DNA of 64,000 nt from Bacteroidota bacterium. GTDB taxonomy: Bacteria; Bacteroidota; Bacteroidia; AKYH767-A; OLB10. Positions within the stretch are counted from its first letter, which is position 1. Each line of letters opens with the position of its first letter. The notes under the pieces were generated by a model. The model saw nothing but the letters and a program-made list of their open reading frames with translations, was not told where the DNA came from and did not search any database. This document shows positions 49,903-60,168 of this stretch, one piece after another. Both the position numbers and the translations under genes were made by a program. Where the stretch lies: contig JADKFA010000001.1 in the NCBI GenBank assembly GCA_016717725.1, positions 124,001 through 188,000 on the forward strand, in the 5' to 3' direction.

Positions 49903-51446
49903 ATGGCCAATAAACAGATTAACATGAGCAAACTACGACAAATCTTAAAACTGCATTTTCAAGGTCTAGGCACCAAGAAAATTGCTCAAAACACATCCGT
50001 TTCACGGAATACCATTAAGCGCTATTTGCAACAGGTGCGTCTAATGAGATTGGAAGAAAACACATTGTTGACCATTAATGATCAGCAGTTGGATGAACTC
50101 TTTCGATCAGAAATCCCTTTGCCATTGGATGCAACTCAGCGTATGCAAACTTTGTTTTCATTTTTTGATAGAGAGGAACGTCGACTAAAAAAGCGAGGTG
50201 TAACCCTATATTTATTATGGCAAGATTACATCAAAGAAAACGCTGACGGATATCAACAAACATCCTATTATCACTACTACAGCATTTGGAAGAAAAAGTT
50301 TATTCCATCCATGCATATGGAGCATAAAGTAGGCGACAAAATGTTTATTGATTTCCTTGAAAAATTAAAAGGGATCGATCAACATACGGGTGAAATCGTA
50401 TCGGTTGAAGTGTTTGTTGCGATTTTAGGTGCTAGTCAACTCACCTATGTAGAAGCTGAAGGAGTCAAAAGTTGGAGGATTTTATTAGTGCCAGCGAAAA
50501 TGCGCTCTATTATTTTGGTGGAGCGCCAAGTGCTATTGTACCTGATAACTTAAAATCGGCAGTAATAAAAAGTCATCGTTATGAACCCAAGTTGAATGAA
50601 AATTTTGAAGCTTTTGCAGACCATTATGGCATGGCAGTGAATCCCGCCAGAGCCTATAAACCAAAGGACAAAGCATTAGTAGAGGGTGCAGTTAAAATAT
50701 CATACCGTAGAATTTATGCATTGCTTGGTGAAGAACTTTCCACGAGTCTTGAGCAGCTCAATCAAAAGATCAAAGAGCACTTGGAAACACACAACAATAA
50801 ACTATTCCAGGGACGAACGTACTCTCGAAGACAGCAGTTCGAAGAAATGAAAAACAAAACTTCAACCACTTTGACCGAGCGTCGCTTTGACTGTTTGCCA
50901 GTGCACATGTGACGGTGATGAAGAATAGCCGCGTGATCCTTACAAGGGACAATATTATAGCGAAACTATATGCTTACATTGGAAAAAAAAGTAAAACTAC
51001 TTTATTCCAGATCGATGATACAGATTTATTATAAATATGAAATCATAGCAGAGCATCAGCGCATAAAAAGTCCACACAATTATACAACGGTTGCCCAGCA
51101 CATGCCCGAGGCTTATCAAAATCAAATGGACTGGAATCCTGAGAAGTTCCTGGGTCAAGCAAGAGAAATACATCCTGATGTAGAACATTACATACAACAA
51201 GTACTCATGAAAAAACCTCATCCAGAGCAAGCATATAAGTCTTGTCAAGGAATTTTATCATTTGCGAAAAGAGTAGGCAACCAAAGGCTTATTAAAGCTT
51301 GTCAGCGGGCACGAGAAGTGGGCTGGTATAATTATAAAACCATAGAGAACATATTGCAAAAAGGGTTGGATCGTCAATCGCATGAAGATAGTTCCATTGA
51401 AATGCCAAAACATGAAAACATAAGAGGAAAAGATTATTATCAATAA
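49903..51446 (+). pseudogene. istA: IstA transposase (frameshifted)
   Basis: DDE recombinase of IS21. N-terminal HTH (LGTKKIAQNTSVSRNTIKRY, residues about 22-42). Catalytic Asp in MFIDFLEK, Asp in AIVPDNLKSAV, Glu in KDKALVEGAVK. At least three frame breaks (near 50465, 50905 and 50955) split a protein of about 515 residues. Its lesions make the copy inactive unless they are sequencing errors. Confidence 0.85.
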
Positions 51447-51475
51447 AGTTTAACTAATCAAAAAAAACAAAAAAA

Positions 51476-52226
51476 ATGAACACAAACACATTAGAAAAAA
51501 TGAGCACTATGAAGCTCACTGGAATGGCAAGAGCCTTCCGAAGCACGATGGAAAAGGAGGTGTGCAAGACCTACTGCCGATGAAATGATATCGCAATTGG
51601 TTGAAGCGGAATGGGACGAACGTTACAATAGAAAACTAGAACGTAGCGTACAACGAGCTCACTTCCGATACAAAGCTTCGATAGAACAGATTAGCTATGA
51701 TCATGAACGAACATTGGATAAAAATCAGGTAATGCGATTAGCAGATTGCAACTTTATTAAGAGAAAAGAGAACGTTATTATTACTGGTAGCACGGGCATA
51801 GGCAAGAGCTATTTAGCATCGGCATTAGGACATCAAGCCTGCTCATTAGGTTATAAAATAATGTATTTACACAGCACCAAGTTGTTTGCCAAAATGAAAA
51901 TGGCCAAAGCAGACGGATCCTACCTTAAGGAACTAGTAAAAATAGAAAAGCAGGATTTAATACTCATTGATGATTTTGGAATACAACCCTTAGATAGTGC
52001 AAGCAGAACAGTGCTCATGGAAATCATCGAAGATCGTCATGGCAAGGCTTCAACGATGTTTACATCACAAGTTCCAGTAAATATGTGGCACGAAGTAATC
52101 GGAGAACAAACCATCGCTGATGCTATTTTAGATCGAATAGTTCACGATGCCCATCGGGTTGAAATGAACGGAGAATCGATGAGAAAGAAAAAAGTAATTA
52201 ATGAAGAAATTGAAATAAAAAAATAA
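51476..52226 (+). pseudogene. istB: IstB helper ATPase (one frameshift)
   Basis: DnaA/DnaC-like AAA ATPase that directs IstA to targets. The start MNTNTLEKMSTMKLTGMARA at 51476 breaks near 51565. The rest is intact with Walker A TGSTGIGKSYLASALG, Walker B LILIDDFG and VMWHEVIGEQ-type sensor region. Repaired length about 250 residues. Confidence 0.88.
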
Positions 52227-52392
52227 AAACCTATATCTTTGGTTAAGCAAGAAAATTAGTATAAAAAAGTGCTACGTGAAAATGTTGATAACAGGGGGTC
52301 AGTTTGGTCCGAAACGAGGGGGTCAGTTTGCGCTGAAACAAAGGGGTCACTTTGCTCCGAAATGGAGGGGTCAATTTTGGGCGGAATATCCA

Positions 52393-53072
52393 ACCCTGAA
52401 CCTGCACCCACGAATCGCGCCAAGCTAGTGTGAACTCATCCCGGAACCACTAAAGCTATACCAAAGAGAGGTAGAACTTATTTCAATGTCCGGTGAAATA
52501 AGTCGCACCAGAGAAAGTTGAAAAGCCGGAACCGGAAGGGGAAAATTATAATATACATCGGTTTAAAGTATCAGGATCAGCCTGCCAAACGTAAAGGGTG
52601 GTCCCGGAATTTTATGTGTACTCCGTAAAGTATCCTGACCGTCCAGAAGCAGAGCCAATATGCTCAAAAGATGCAGAAACTATTAAAGACACAGCCACTC
52701 AATTTTATTTGTCCGCTACAACTGCACCGAATGTAGTGCCATTGAAATTCACTAAGCTGTACAGTTGCACAAAAAACCATTGTTAATTGTCCCACCATTT
52801 AATCCAGATGAAGTGGAGACAGTTAACGTATCCCCTCCTAAATCAAGAACTCCAGAATTTATAACTAATCTTTTTACAGTTTGATGTGCTGTTAGAGTTA
52901 GAGAATTTGTGGTCGAATTAATATTAATGTATCGATGATCCGGAACACCGTTGAGGACCAGTTTGTACTTGTCCCCAATTCGTATTTGTTGTGCCTGTCC
53001 AGGTATAATTACCTGCAATGCTGAAGAATTTAAAATTATGCATGTTAATAAAATGCCTATGATATTTTTCAT
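52393..53072 (-). pseudogene. 5' fragment of a decayed secreted T9SS-type gene
   Basis: Starts MKNIIGILLTCIILNSS (signal). Frames then alternate: AGNYTWTGTTNTNWG, HRYININSTTNSLTLTAHQ, VINSGVLDLGGDTLTVS, LYSLVNFNGTTFGAVV, EHIGSASG and NSGTTLYVWQADPDTLN. These blocks are typical of Bacteroidota surface proteins that begin with YTWTGTTNTNW. Many indels and some stops accumulate toward the IS. The remaining 3' end is on the other side of the IS at 49531-49696. Confidence 0.55.
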
Positions 53073-53106
53073 GGGAAGTGGATTTAAAGTTAAATTTTAT
53101 CTTAAA

Positions 53107-53495
53107 TTAATTTGCTGTAAAAGAAAAATAGGAGGTATACTGCCCATTCGATAATTTTAATCGAGCTCGACCAAAGAAAGTTGGAAATGTTGGAATTGTT
53201 CCTGTTTCCAAACTAACTCTATTCCAATTCTCAGATAAGAAAATCCGCTTGGAAGATTAGCGTTACTGTCAAAATCAAAATTTTGATTTATTAAATCATT
53301 TTGACCTTCAGTTGAGCCAAGTTCAATTTCGACTTTATCTATTTGAGTTGAATCCGACAAACTGACGACAAAACTACTCGTAAGACTGTCCAGATTAGAG
53401 GTAGCTATCGAACGAAATTCAACATCGTTGATACTTTGGCTAAATCCAAAAGTTAGTTGGAGTAAAAACCAAGTAAATGCAATTAATTTTTTCAT
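53107..53495 (-). CDS. Secreted small protein (one frameshift)
   Basis: Signal peptide MKKLIAFTWFLLQLTFGFSQ, then a beta-rich domain (VEFRSIATSNLDSLTSSFVV). The frame breaks near 53215. The alternative reads NRVSLETGTIPTFPTFFGRA to a stop at 53107-53109, which seems the better end. No family recognised. It lies directly upstream of the broken T9SS gene and may belong to the same transcription unit. Confidence 0.5.
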
Positions 53496-53995
53496 ACAAA
53501 TAGGTTTTAAAGGTTAAGCAATATTTTTAAATAATAATAGCCAACTAAAACTAACCCAGAAATTTTGAAATGTCTTTACTCTTTTTGTTTGCCAATTGAT
53601 CACCACCTAATTTTCAATAATTAACCAAACACCCCCAGTTCAAAATGATATTCCCAAAGATTCTACAAAGGCACAAACGAATTCTCCTATTTTCTTTGAG
53701 TCTGATATATCAAATGTAGTAATCAAATTGACTATTCGATTACCCATTCAAAAATTAATTTCATTTACAAATCAACAAGTTAACATACTAAAAAATATTA
53801 CTTATTAATTAAAGATGAATTCTATTGCAAGTTTAAGACAAATGAAATGTAAGTAGTTAAAAACTCATAATTTCTAAAAAACAAAAAACGTCCTAACAAA
53901 AAAAGACATTCTCATATTAAGCATTTGTGTCCTTTCTCTATTTGAAATTAATGTTCTTCGCTTTATATAAATATTAATCACTCGATTTTTACGAT
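53496..53995. other. Intergenic, nothing recognised
   Basis: About 500 bases of AT-rich DNA with no coherent reading frame, hairpin or RNA gene. Confidence 0.4.
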
Positions 53996-55129
53996 TCAAA
54001 AAGAGAGGATTCGCATGAATGCAGCAAAACCTTTATAGGAGACGCAACTTTTGAATTTTAAGAAAGTTGTTCTTTCTTTTTCAAAATCGAGAATATTAAC
54101 TTCCACACAATGCTGTTGAATTAATTGGTGAAATTCATTATTAAGTGATGCGCCGAAAGATGAATCCAATACTTCCAAATTTAATTCCAAACTTAGCATT
54201 TCACTCAGGTGATTTAAATTGAGTGATCCAATACTTACCCATTCTTGATCGACAACACATACCTTAGCATGTAATACCGCTTCTTTGTATTCAAATATCC
54301 GAATTCCATTTCTCAATAATTTACCATATAAGTATTGTGTTGCAGGTTTAATAAAGGGGACATCACTAATTTTTCCTAAAACAATATTTACCTTGCGCCC
54401 ACGATTACTGGCTCGCACAAGAATCTTTAATAGTCGGCTAGATGGAATAAAATAACTGGCAACGATTAATATTTCATTACTTGCATTTCCAAGCATGGTT
54501 TTATAAGCTGCTGAAATTTCATTTTTTCCACGAATCCAATCGTTACGTGTCATTCTTACTTTAACGCCATTCGTTTGCATTGGAATTGATCTCAGTTTGC
54601 CTTTAATTCGATTTAAAGTAAACTTTTTATTAAAAATGCGTTCGCAAACTTCATCAATTTCTGAAACAACATTTCCCTCTACCAAAAGTGCATAATCGAG
54701 CCATGGTAATTCATCATTATTTCCCCTATACTTATCTGCTATATTAATTCCACCTACTAGTGCTTTCTTTTTATCAGCAACACATACTTTATGATGTAAC
54801 CGACGACCCGCTTGCAGTATACCTGGAAAAGGCAAAGGAGAAAAAAAGCGAAAAGAAATATTTTGCATTTTCATTTGATGAACAAAGTTGTTTCCTAAAC
54901 TCATCGACCCAAAACCATCCACCACTAAATATATAGATACACCACGGGATGCTGCATTCTTGAGCGCCTCAATTATTTCTTTTCCTGTTGTATCAAAATC
55001 AAAAATATAAACTTGAAGATGCAAAACATGTTTGCTTTCATTTATCATCTCCAATAAAGTATCAAAATACGATTCCCCTCCGTGAATTAAACGAATAGAA
55101 TGTCCTGCAATAAAATCTTTTTTTGACAC
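53996..55129 (-). CDS. Phospholipase-D-family protein (cardiolipin synthase-like)
   Basis: 377 residues with two HKD motifs: HHKVCVADKKKALVGGINIAD (about 112) and HAKVCVVDQEWVSIGSLNLN (about 290). The organisation matches ClsA/ClsC-type phosphatidyltransferases, but no N-terminal TM helices are present. It is therefore more ClsB-like, acting at the membrane surface. Cardiolipin synthesis is inferred. Confidence 0.85.
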   Translation of the reverse strand: MSKKDFIAGHSIRLIHGGESYFDTLLEMINESKHVLHLQVYIFDFDTTGKEIIEALKNAASRGVSIYLVVDGFGSMSLGNNFVHQMKMQNISFRFFSPLPFPGILQAGRRLHHKVCVADKKKALVGGINIADKYRGNNDELPWLDYALLVEGNVVSEIDEVCERIFNKKFTLNRIKGKLRSIPMQTNGVKVRMTRNDWIRGKNEISAAYKTMLGNASNEILIVASYFIPSSRLLKILVRASNRGRKVNIVLGKISDVPFIKPATQYLYGKLLRNGIRIFEYKEAVLHAKVCVVDQEWVSIGSLNLNHLSEMLSLELNLEVLDSSFGASLNNEFHQLIQQHCVEVNILDFEKERTTFLKFKSCVSYKGFAAFMRILSF

Positions 55130-55623
55130 GAAGAGAATAGTCTATGTTTACAAATTTACTTAAGAAATAGGTTGGGACTCTGAATTATGGATAATAATTT
55201 TGATTTGATGGTTATTAATCCATGATATAATAATTCCAGCCAGCCCTCTCCGAAACTGAATAAATTCAGTTTCGGAGAGGGCTGGGGTTTAGGGGGCGAA
55301 TTTTTAATAGGCACGCATTGAAATGCGTGCCTATTAAAAAAATAAAATAAATCCAAGTTATGCGATTATACGCAATGATAATGAGGTGACTTTTTGCCTA
55401 TCAACAATGGGATGCGTGCCTATTCAAAAAAATAAAAATAATTTCATATTGCGCGATTGAAGGCTATGAGAATAGGTGAAAATTTGTAGCAATACATCGA
55501 TAACCGTTTCGGCCAAAAAAAATTCAGTTTGCTAACAGCAGTAAATTTATTAAAGTTGTGAATGATCGTAGTGTTTGTCTTATAGAGTCCTTACAATGCG
55601 AAAATAATAGGCATCCTAAATAT
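55130..55623. repeat. Intergenic hairpin cluster
   Basis: A perfect 21-base-arm hairpin at 55240-55285 (core CCCTCTCC and GGAGAGGG) shares the leuS-insert hairpin core. A 19-base-arm hairpin at 55301-55340 (core AGGCACGCATT) follows. From 55326 and again from 55409, an ATGCGTGCCTATT-led sequence of about 70 bases repeats directly, with divergence. No gene. Confidence 0.75.
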
Positions 55624-58122
55624 CTACTCATGGAAATAAACACGTTTCACGCGTTCGGAAATACCGGTGAGCACTTCATAGGGAATGGTCTCAATTTCTG
55701 AAGAAATATCAAGTATAGATGGATCAGCACCAAAGACGATCACTTCGGTTCCTTCCTTAGCATTTGGTATTCCACTTACGTCAATCATGGTCATGTCCAT
55801 ACAAATACTTCCGAGGATGGGGGCTTTTTGACCCAAGACCATCATCTTTCCTACACCATTGCCTAAGCGACGACTTAATCCATCTGCATAACCAATTCCA
55901 ACGGTTGCCACCGACATATTCTTAGTAGCCACACCACGACGACTGTAACCAATGGTTTCGCCCGCTTTCACTTGTCTAATTTGAGAGATGGTCGTTTTCA
56001 ACGTAGCTACCATTTGCAATTGACGTTGTTCATGTACGGTAGAAGCTACGCCATGCAATCCAATACCCAAACGCACCATATCCATTTGCGCCTCTGGGAA
56101 ACGTAATATTCCTGAAGAATTTAAAATATGACATAAGATCGGATACTGAAAATGTGAAACGATAGATGCACTTAACTCCTTAAACAAACTGATTTGTTCT
56201 CGAGTAAATGCATCGTGTTCTTGATCTTCACTTGCTACCAAATGTGAAAAAACGGAAGCGACTTTAATGAATTTATTATTTTTTAATCTGACAATAAGTT
56301 CGCTTACCTCTTCTTCTTCAAAACCTAGACGCTTCATTCCGGTATCCAATTCAATGTGTACAGGGAAGCGATTATTCTCTGTATTTGCTCCGCGTCGACG
56401 CAAGGCTTCGGTGAACTGATGCAAAATTCTAAAACTATAAATTTCGGGTTCGAGCGAATAATTAATCATGGCATCGAAGCTTTGCTCTTCCGGATTCATC
56501 ACCATAATGGGCAATGAAATTCCTGTTTTGCGAAGTTCAACACCTTCATCAGCATAAGCAACGGCTAAATAATCGACACGATGAAACTGCAAGACATTGG
56601 CAATTTCAAAACTTCCGCTTCCATATGAAAAAGCTTTCACCATTACCATTAATTTGGTTTCTGGTTTCAATCGTGATTTAAATAAATTCAAATTATGTAC
56701 CACGGCATTCAGATTTATTTCCAATACCGTTTCATGCGCTTTTTGTTGAAGAGCTCTCGAAATACTTTCAAAACCAAAAGAGCGTGCACCTTTAATTAAA
56801 ATCGTTTCATTGCTGAATAAATTATAATTAAGTTCCCGCAAAAACTCTTCTGTATTTTGATAAAAACTACTCTCAATTGAAAACAAATCTTTTTGCCGAC
56901 TGATGGCAGGTCCGATACCAATTAAGCGATGCACTGCTTTTTGTTGCAACAACGCAGCGACCTGCTGATACAATTGAACTTCATCTTTCCCGCTCTGTAA
57001 AATATCACTTAATATTAAAGTGCGACGACGATGTTGTTTCTGTTGATTCATAAAATCGAGCGCGATGGTGAGCGAACCTAAATCAGAATTATACGAATCA
57101 TTAATTACGGAGCAATTATTAATTCCTTCCTTTAATTCCAATCGCATCGCCACAGGACTCAACAATTCCATTCGGTGTTCGATAACGTCATTGGTCAGGC
57201 CAAGAAAGAGCATCAATGCCCAACAATGGATAGCATTTTCAACAGAGGCATCATCGGTAAATGGAATACGAATACTTATGAAACTATTTTTATAGATGGC
57301 TTGAACTTCGGTTTCATGTTCACTCCTTGCAATTCTTCCAACCTGTAAATCGGCTCTGGTTTTTTTTGACCATGTAAAAGCGGATACTGTTGAATTCAGA
57401 ATTCCACTATTCAATACGATTTCATGAATCGTTGTATAATCACGACAATAAATTAACACATCAGCCTTTGAAAAAAGCTGCATCTTCTCCTTAATTTTTT
57501 CCTCTTGATTTGAAAAATTTTCATCGTGAGCAGATCCTATATTAGTTAAGATGCCAATGGTTGGACGAATTATTTTTTCCAATTCCTTCATCTCACCTGG
57601 CATCGAAATACCGGCTTCAAATATTCCTAGGTTATTCTCGGGTGCCATTAACCAAACACTCAGTGGCACTCCAATTTGGGAATTATAACTTTTAGGACTG
57701 CGAACGATATGATAATTTTCACGCAGCAACTGATAGAGCCACTCCTTCACAATTGTCTTACCATTACTACCTGTAATACCAACAACTGGAAATGAAAATT
57801 GATCACGGTGCCATGCGGCTAATAATTGCAGTGCTTTGAGACTATCTTTTACGATTAAAAAATTTGCAGCAATCCCTTTTGGGATAAACTCTTTTTTGGT
57901 GATTACAAAATTCACTACTCCTCCTGCGAAAAGCTCTGGAATAAAATCGTGTCCATCCCGACGTTCGCCAGCGATTGCAAAAAACAAGGAAAGATTGGGA
58001 TTAGTTACCTTACGACTGTCTGTTTCCAGAAGCATAATTCCGGGATGATCATCGATCCCTAAAAACAATTCAGCACCAACTATTGAAGCAAGATCAGTTA
58101 ACTTATGAAGCGCGTGCGCCAT
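55624..58122 (-). CDS. MurF-alanine racemase fusion
   Basis: 832 residues in two enzymes. Residues 1-450: MurF, UDP-MurNAc-tripeptide:D-Ala-D-Ala ligase, with ATP loop GITGSNGKTIVKE (about 114) and NDSYNSDLGS (about 335). Residues 465-832: PLP alanine racemase with KAFSYGSG (PLP lysine, about 492), GIGYADGLSRRLGNG and GSICMDMTMIDVSG. The fusion, known in Bacteroidota, couples D-alanine supply to its use in peptidoglycan precursor synthesis. Located 9 bases downstream of tdk. Confidence 0.95.
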   Translation of the reverse strand: MAHALHKLTDLASIVGAELFLGIDDHPGIMLLETDSRKVTNPNLSLFFAIAGERRDGHDFIPELFAGGVVNFVITKKEFIPKGIAANFLIVKDSLKALQLLAAWHRDQFSFPVVGITGSNGKTIVKEWLYQLLRENYHIVRSPKSYNSQIGVPLSVWLMAPENNLGIFEAGISMPGEMKELEKIIRPTIGILTNIGSAHDENFSNQEEKIKEKMQLFSKADVLIYCRDYTTIHEIVLNSGILNSTVSAFTWSKKTRADLQVGRIARSEHETEVQAIYKNSFISIRIPFTDDASVENAIHCWALMLFLGLTNDVIEHRMELLSPVAMRLELKEGINNCSVINDSYNSDLGSLTIALDFMNQQKQHRRRTLILSDILQSGKDEVQLYQQVAALLQQKAVHRLIGIGPAISRQKDLFSIESSFYQNTEEFLRELNYNLFSNETILIKGARSFGFESISRALQQKAHETVLEINLNAVVHNLNLFKSRLKPETKLMVMVKAFSYGSGSFEIANVLQFHRVDYLAVAYADEGVELRKTGISLPIMVMNPEEQSFDAMINYSLEPEIYSFRILHQFTEALRRRGANTENNRFPVHIELDTGMKRLGFEEEEVSELIVRLKNNKFIKVASVFSHLVASEDQEHDAFTREQISLFKELSASIVSHFQYPILCHILNSSGILRFPEAQMDMVRLGIGLHGVASTVHEQRQLQMVATLKTTISQIRQVKAGETIGYSRRGVATKNMSVATVGIGYADGLSRRLGNGVGKMMVLGQKAPILGSICMDMTMIDVSGIPNAKEGTEVIVFGADPSILDISSEIETIPYEVLTGISERVKRVYFHE

Positions 58123-58131
58123 CTTCTAAAA

Positions 58132-58734
58132 TTAACCTGCATTAAGTTCTAATTGTATTAACTTTTGTTCCTTCACAAAACAAGTGCGACAGAGGGGAAT
58201 ATAACTTTCCTTCTCCCCCAATAAAATCAATGAGGATTCATTCACGATACGATGTGAGTGAGTAGCAAGGTCGCCACAATTCATACAGATTGCATGTACT
58301 TTAGAAATATAATCTGCGATTGCTAACAGATGCGGCATGGGACCAAATGGTTTTCCTAAATAATCCATATCCAGTCCTGCGACAATGACACGCGTGCCTG
58401 AATTCGCCAATGTTTCACAAACATATGGTAGCTGATCATCAAAAAATTGTGCTTCATCAATTCCGATCACATCAACATCATGACCCAACAATAATATATT
58501 TGCAGAGGCAGGAACGGGAGTACTTTGAATAGCATTTGAATCATGCGAAACAATATTTATTTCATCATACCTTGACTCAATAGAAGGTTTAAATATTTCA
58601 ACTTGTTGTTTCGCAATTTTTGCACGCTTAAGCCGACGAATTAACTCTTCCGTCTTCCCAGAGAACATACATCCAGCAACAACTTCTATCCAGCCTTTTC
58701 TAGGCTGTACTCTTTTCGTTTGTTCAATAAACAT
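58132..58734 (-). CDS. tdk: Thymidine kinase
   Basis: 200 residues, type II thymidine kinase: P-loop AGCMFSGKTEELIRR (residues 20-34), DEAQFFDD, lasso and zinc ligands CMNCG and PLCRTC. Salvages thymidine. Upstream of murF-alr in a likely operon. Confidence 0.95.
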   Translation of the reverse strand: MFIEQTKRVQPRKGWIEVVAGCMFSGKTEELIRRLKRAKIAKQQVEIFKPSIESRYDEINIVSHDSNAIQSTPVPASANILLLGHDVDVIGIDEAQFFDDQLPYVCETLANSGTRVIVAGLDMDYLGKPFGPMPHLLAIADYISKVHAICMNCGDLATHSHRIVNESSLILLGEKESYIPLCRTCFVKEQKLIQLELNAG

Positions 58735-58812
58735 AATCTTCTTTACAGGGATAAATTTATGATATTATACCCTCTTTACCATCTAAATGTTAATAACCTT
58801 TAAAAGTAGGTG

Positions 58813-58847
58813 AAAAAAAGAAAGGCTGCCCGATTCACGAACAGCCT
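58813..58847 (-). terminator. Terminator of the heme-uptake operon
   Basis: AGGCTG (58842-58847 complement) pairs with CAGCCT (58823-58828 complement) on the - strand, with TTTCTTTTTTT following. It lies 50 bases after the last gene of the operon. Confidence 0.65.
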
Positions 58848-58896
58848 CTAAATCGCTTTTTTACTGCGACTTACGTTACTTTACAACTTTCAACAA

Positions 58897-60156
58897 TTAA
58901 TCAACTAATAGTCGGCTTGTTTGTATTTCATTGCCTTGACGCACTACAATTTGGTATAATCCACTCCCTAATTCCGAAATATCCAAATCAACCGATTGCA
59001 ATCCCGAACGAAGTGTTGTAGAGTTAGAATATACAACTGACCCTTTTACATCCATAATTGAAATCATTGTATTTCCTGATTGCCCCATTTGCAACATCAA
59101 ACGAACATTATCATGAGCGGGGTTAGGATAAAGGCCGAACGTTTTGATGGAGCTATTTTCTATTAACCCTGAAGCAACCGCAGGACTCTTATCAAAATAA
59201 AAATTACCAGTAGTAGCTCCATCGAATCCTGTAAACACCATTTTCCAAACTGCATTTTGGCGATCGGTCACAAAATAAACCAGTGAATCAGAGATAATCC
59301 ATGCGCTTGAATTAAGATCAAAAGTTTTCCAATCATAACCGATGGCATTGATTTCTCCTGCTAGTGTTCCAGCCCCTGAAGTTGCCGTATTAACATCCAC
59401 AGGATATGCTTTTTCAACAAAGACAGAATCATTACTCAAAACTCCAGTTACTTTATAGATAACGGGATTAATAGCCAAGTACTGACAAAAAGTTAGATCC
59501 CATGCATTGTAGAGGGGTTCACGATCAATAGAAACATTATTCACTAAAGAATAATAAGCAAAGAACTTACCTTGAAATGCACTTTTAGATAGAGCGACAA
59601 CGATCTCATTGCTACCATCAAGATTCGCAAAACGGAAATTATAAGTACCGCTAGCTAACGATTCAATTTTAATTTTACGGTAATCGGTGGCACCCACTTT
59701 AATAAAATAAACGGAATCGCCGTAAATAATATGGGTTACAAAATCATAGGTTCCCCATCCTAAATCGAAAGCATTGGAGGTATCATTCGTAGTACTGAAA
59801 GCACCAAAATCCCAGCTGGTATCCGAATTCATTAATTCATAAGCAGGATTATTTACTATTCCTGTTGTATCAGAAGAAATCATGGCTCCCCACTGTGAAA
59901 TATCTTTATTTGCTTTCCAAAGTTTTACATTATTCTTTGAGTTAATGAGGATGGATGCTGCAAATCCACGCAACTGAAAAGCAATATCCCAATCGGTATG
60001 TGTGATGTTACTCAACTCTCCAGAATTCATATTGTAAAATACTTGATTGGTATATCCAGGCTGGATACTTACCACTTCGGAAACAACTTGCGCATTTGCA
60101 GACCAGCTTAGACAGCTACATCCGATGGCAATAATTAGTGTTTGAATTTTATTCAT
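58897..60156 (-). CDS. HmuY-like T9SS-sorted protein
   Basis: 419 residues. Signal peptide MNKIQTLIIAIGCSCLSWSANA. Body resembles the HmuY heme-binding fold (NITHTDWDIAFQLRGF, IGYDWKTFDLNSSAWI, VWKMVFTGFDG). Ends with a type A sorting domain (GLYPNPAHDNVRLM). It is the third gene of an operon with the TonB receptor. Heme binding is inferred from fold and context. Confidence 0.75.
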   Translation of the reverse strand: MNKIQTLIIAIGCSCLSWSANAQVVSEVVSIQPGYTNQVFYNMNSGELSNITHTDWDIAFQLRGFAASILINSKNNVKLWKANKDISQWGAMISSDTTGIVNNPAYELMNSDTSWDFGAFSTTNDTSNAFDLGWGTYDFVTHIIYGDSVYFIKVGATDYRKIKIESLASGTYNFRFANLDGSNEIVVALSKSAFQGKFFAYYSLVNNVSIDREPLYNAWDLTFCQYLAINPVIYKVTGVLSNDSVFVEKAYPVDVNTATSGAGTLAGEINAIGYDWKTFDLNSSAWIISDSLVYFVTDRQNAVWKMVFTGFDGATTGNFYFDKSPAVASGLIENSSIKTFGLYPNPAHDNVRLMLQMGQSGNTMISIMDVKGSVVYSNSTTLRSGLQSVDLDISELGSGLYQIVVRQGNEIQTSRLLVD

Positions 60157-60168
60157 GATTTTATTTAT

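Larger units (their letters stand above)
49697..52392 (+). mobile_element. IS21-family insertion sequence (istA-istB)
   Basis: 2696 bases, beginning TGGAAATTCCGC and ending GCGGAATATCCA, so the ends are TG...CA imperfect inverted repeats as in IS21. Inside each end are multiple TGACCCC(CT)-type repeats (49715-49820 and, inverted, 52288-52375), the transposase-binding arrays. The flanks (TCAAAA before, ACCCTG after) show no direct target duplication, which suggests a rearrangement after insertion. Confidence 0.85.

Noticed and set aside
52598..52786. + strand frame after the IS
   Set aside because: The - strand over the same bases continues blocks of a recognisable T9SS-type surface protein, so the + frame is probably a shadow.
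55156..55356. - strand frame over the hairpin cluster
   Set aside because: It is made of translated palindromes with no start context or domain.
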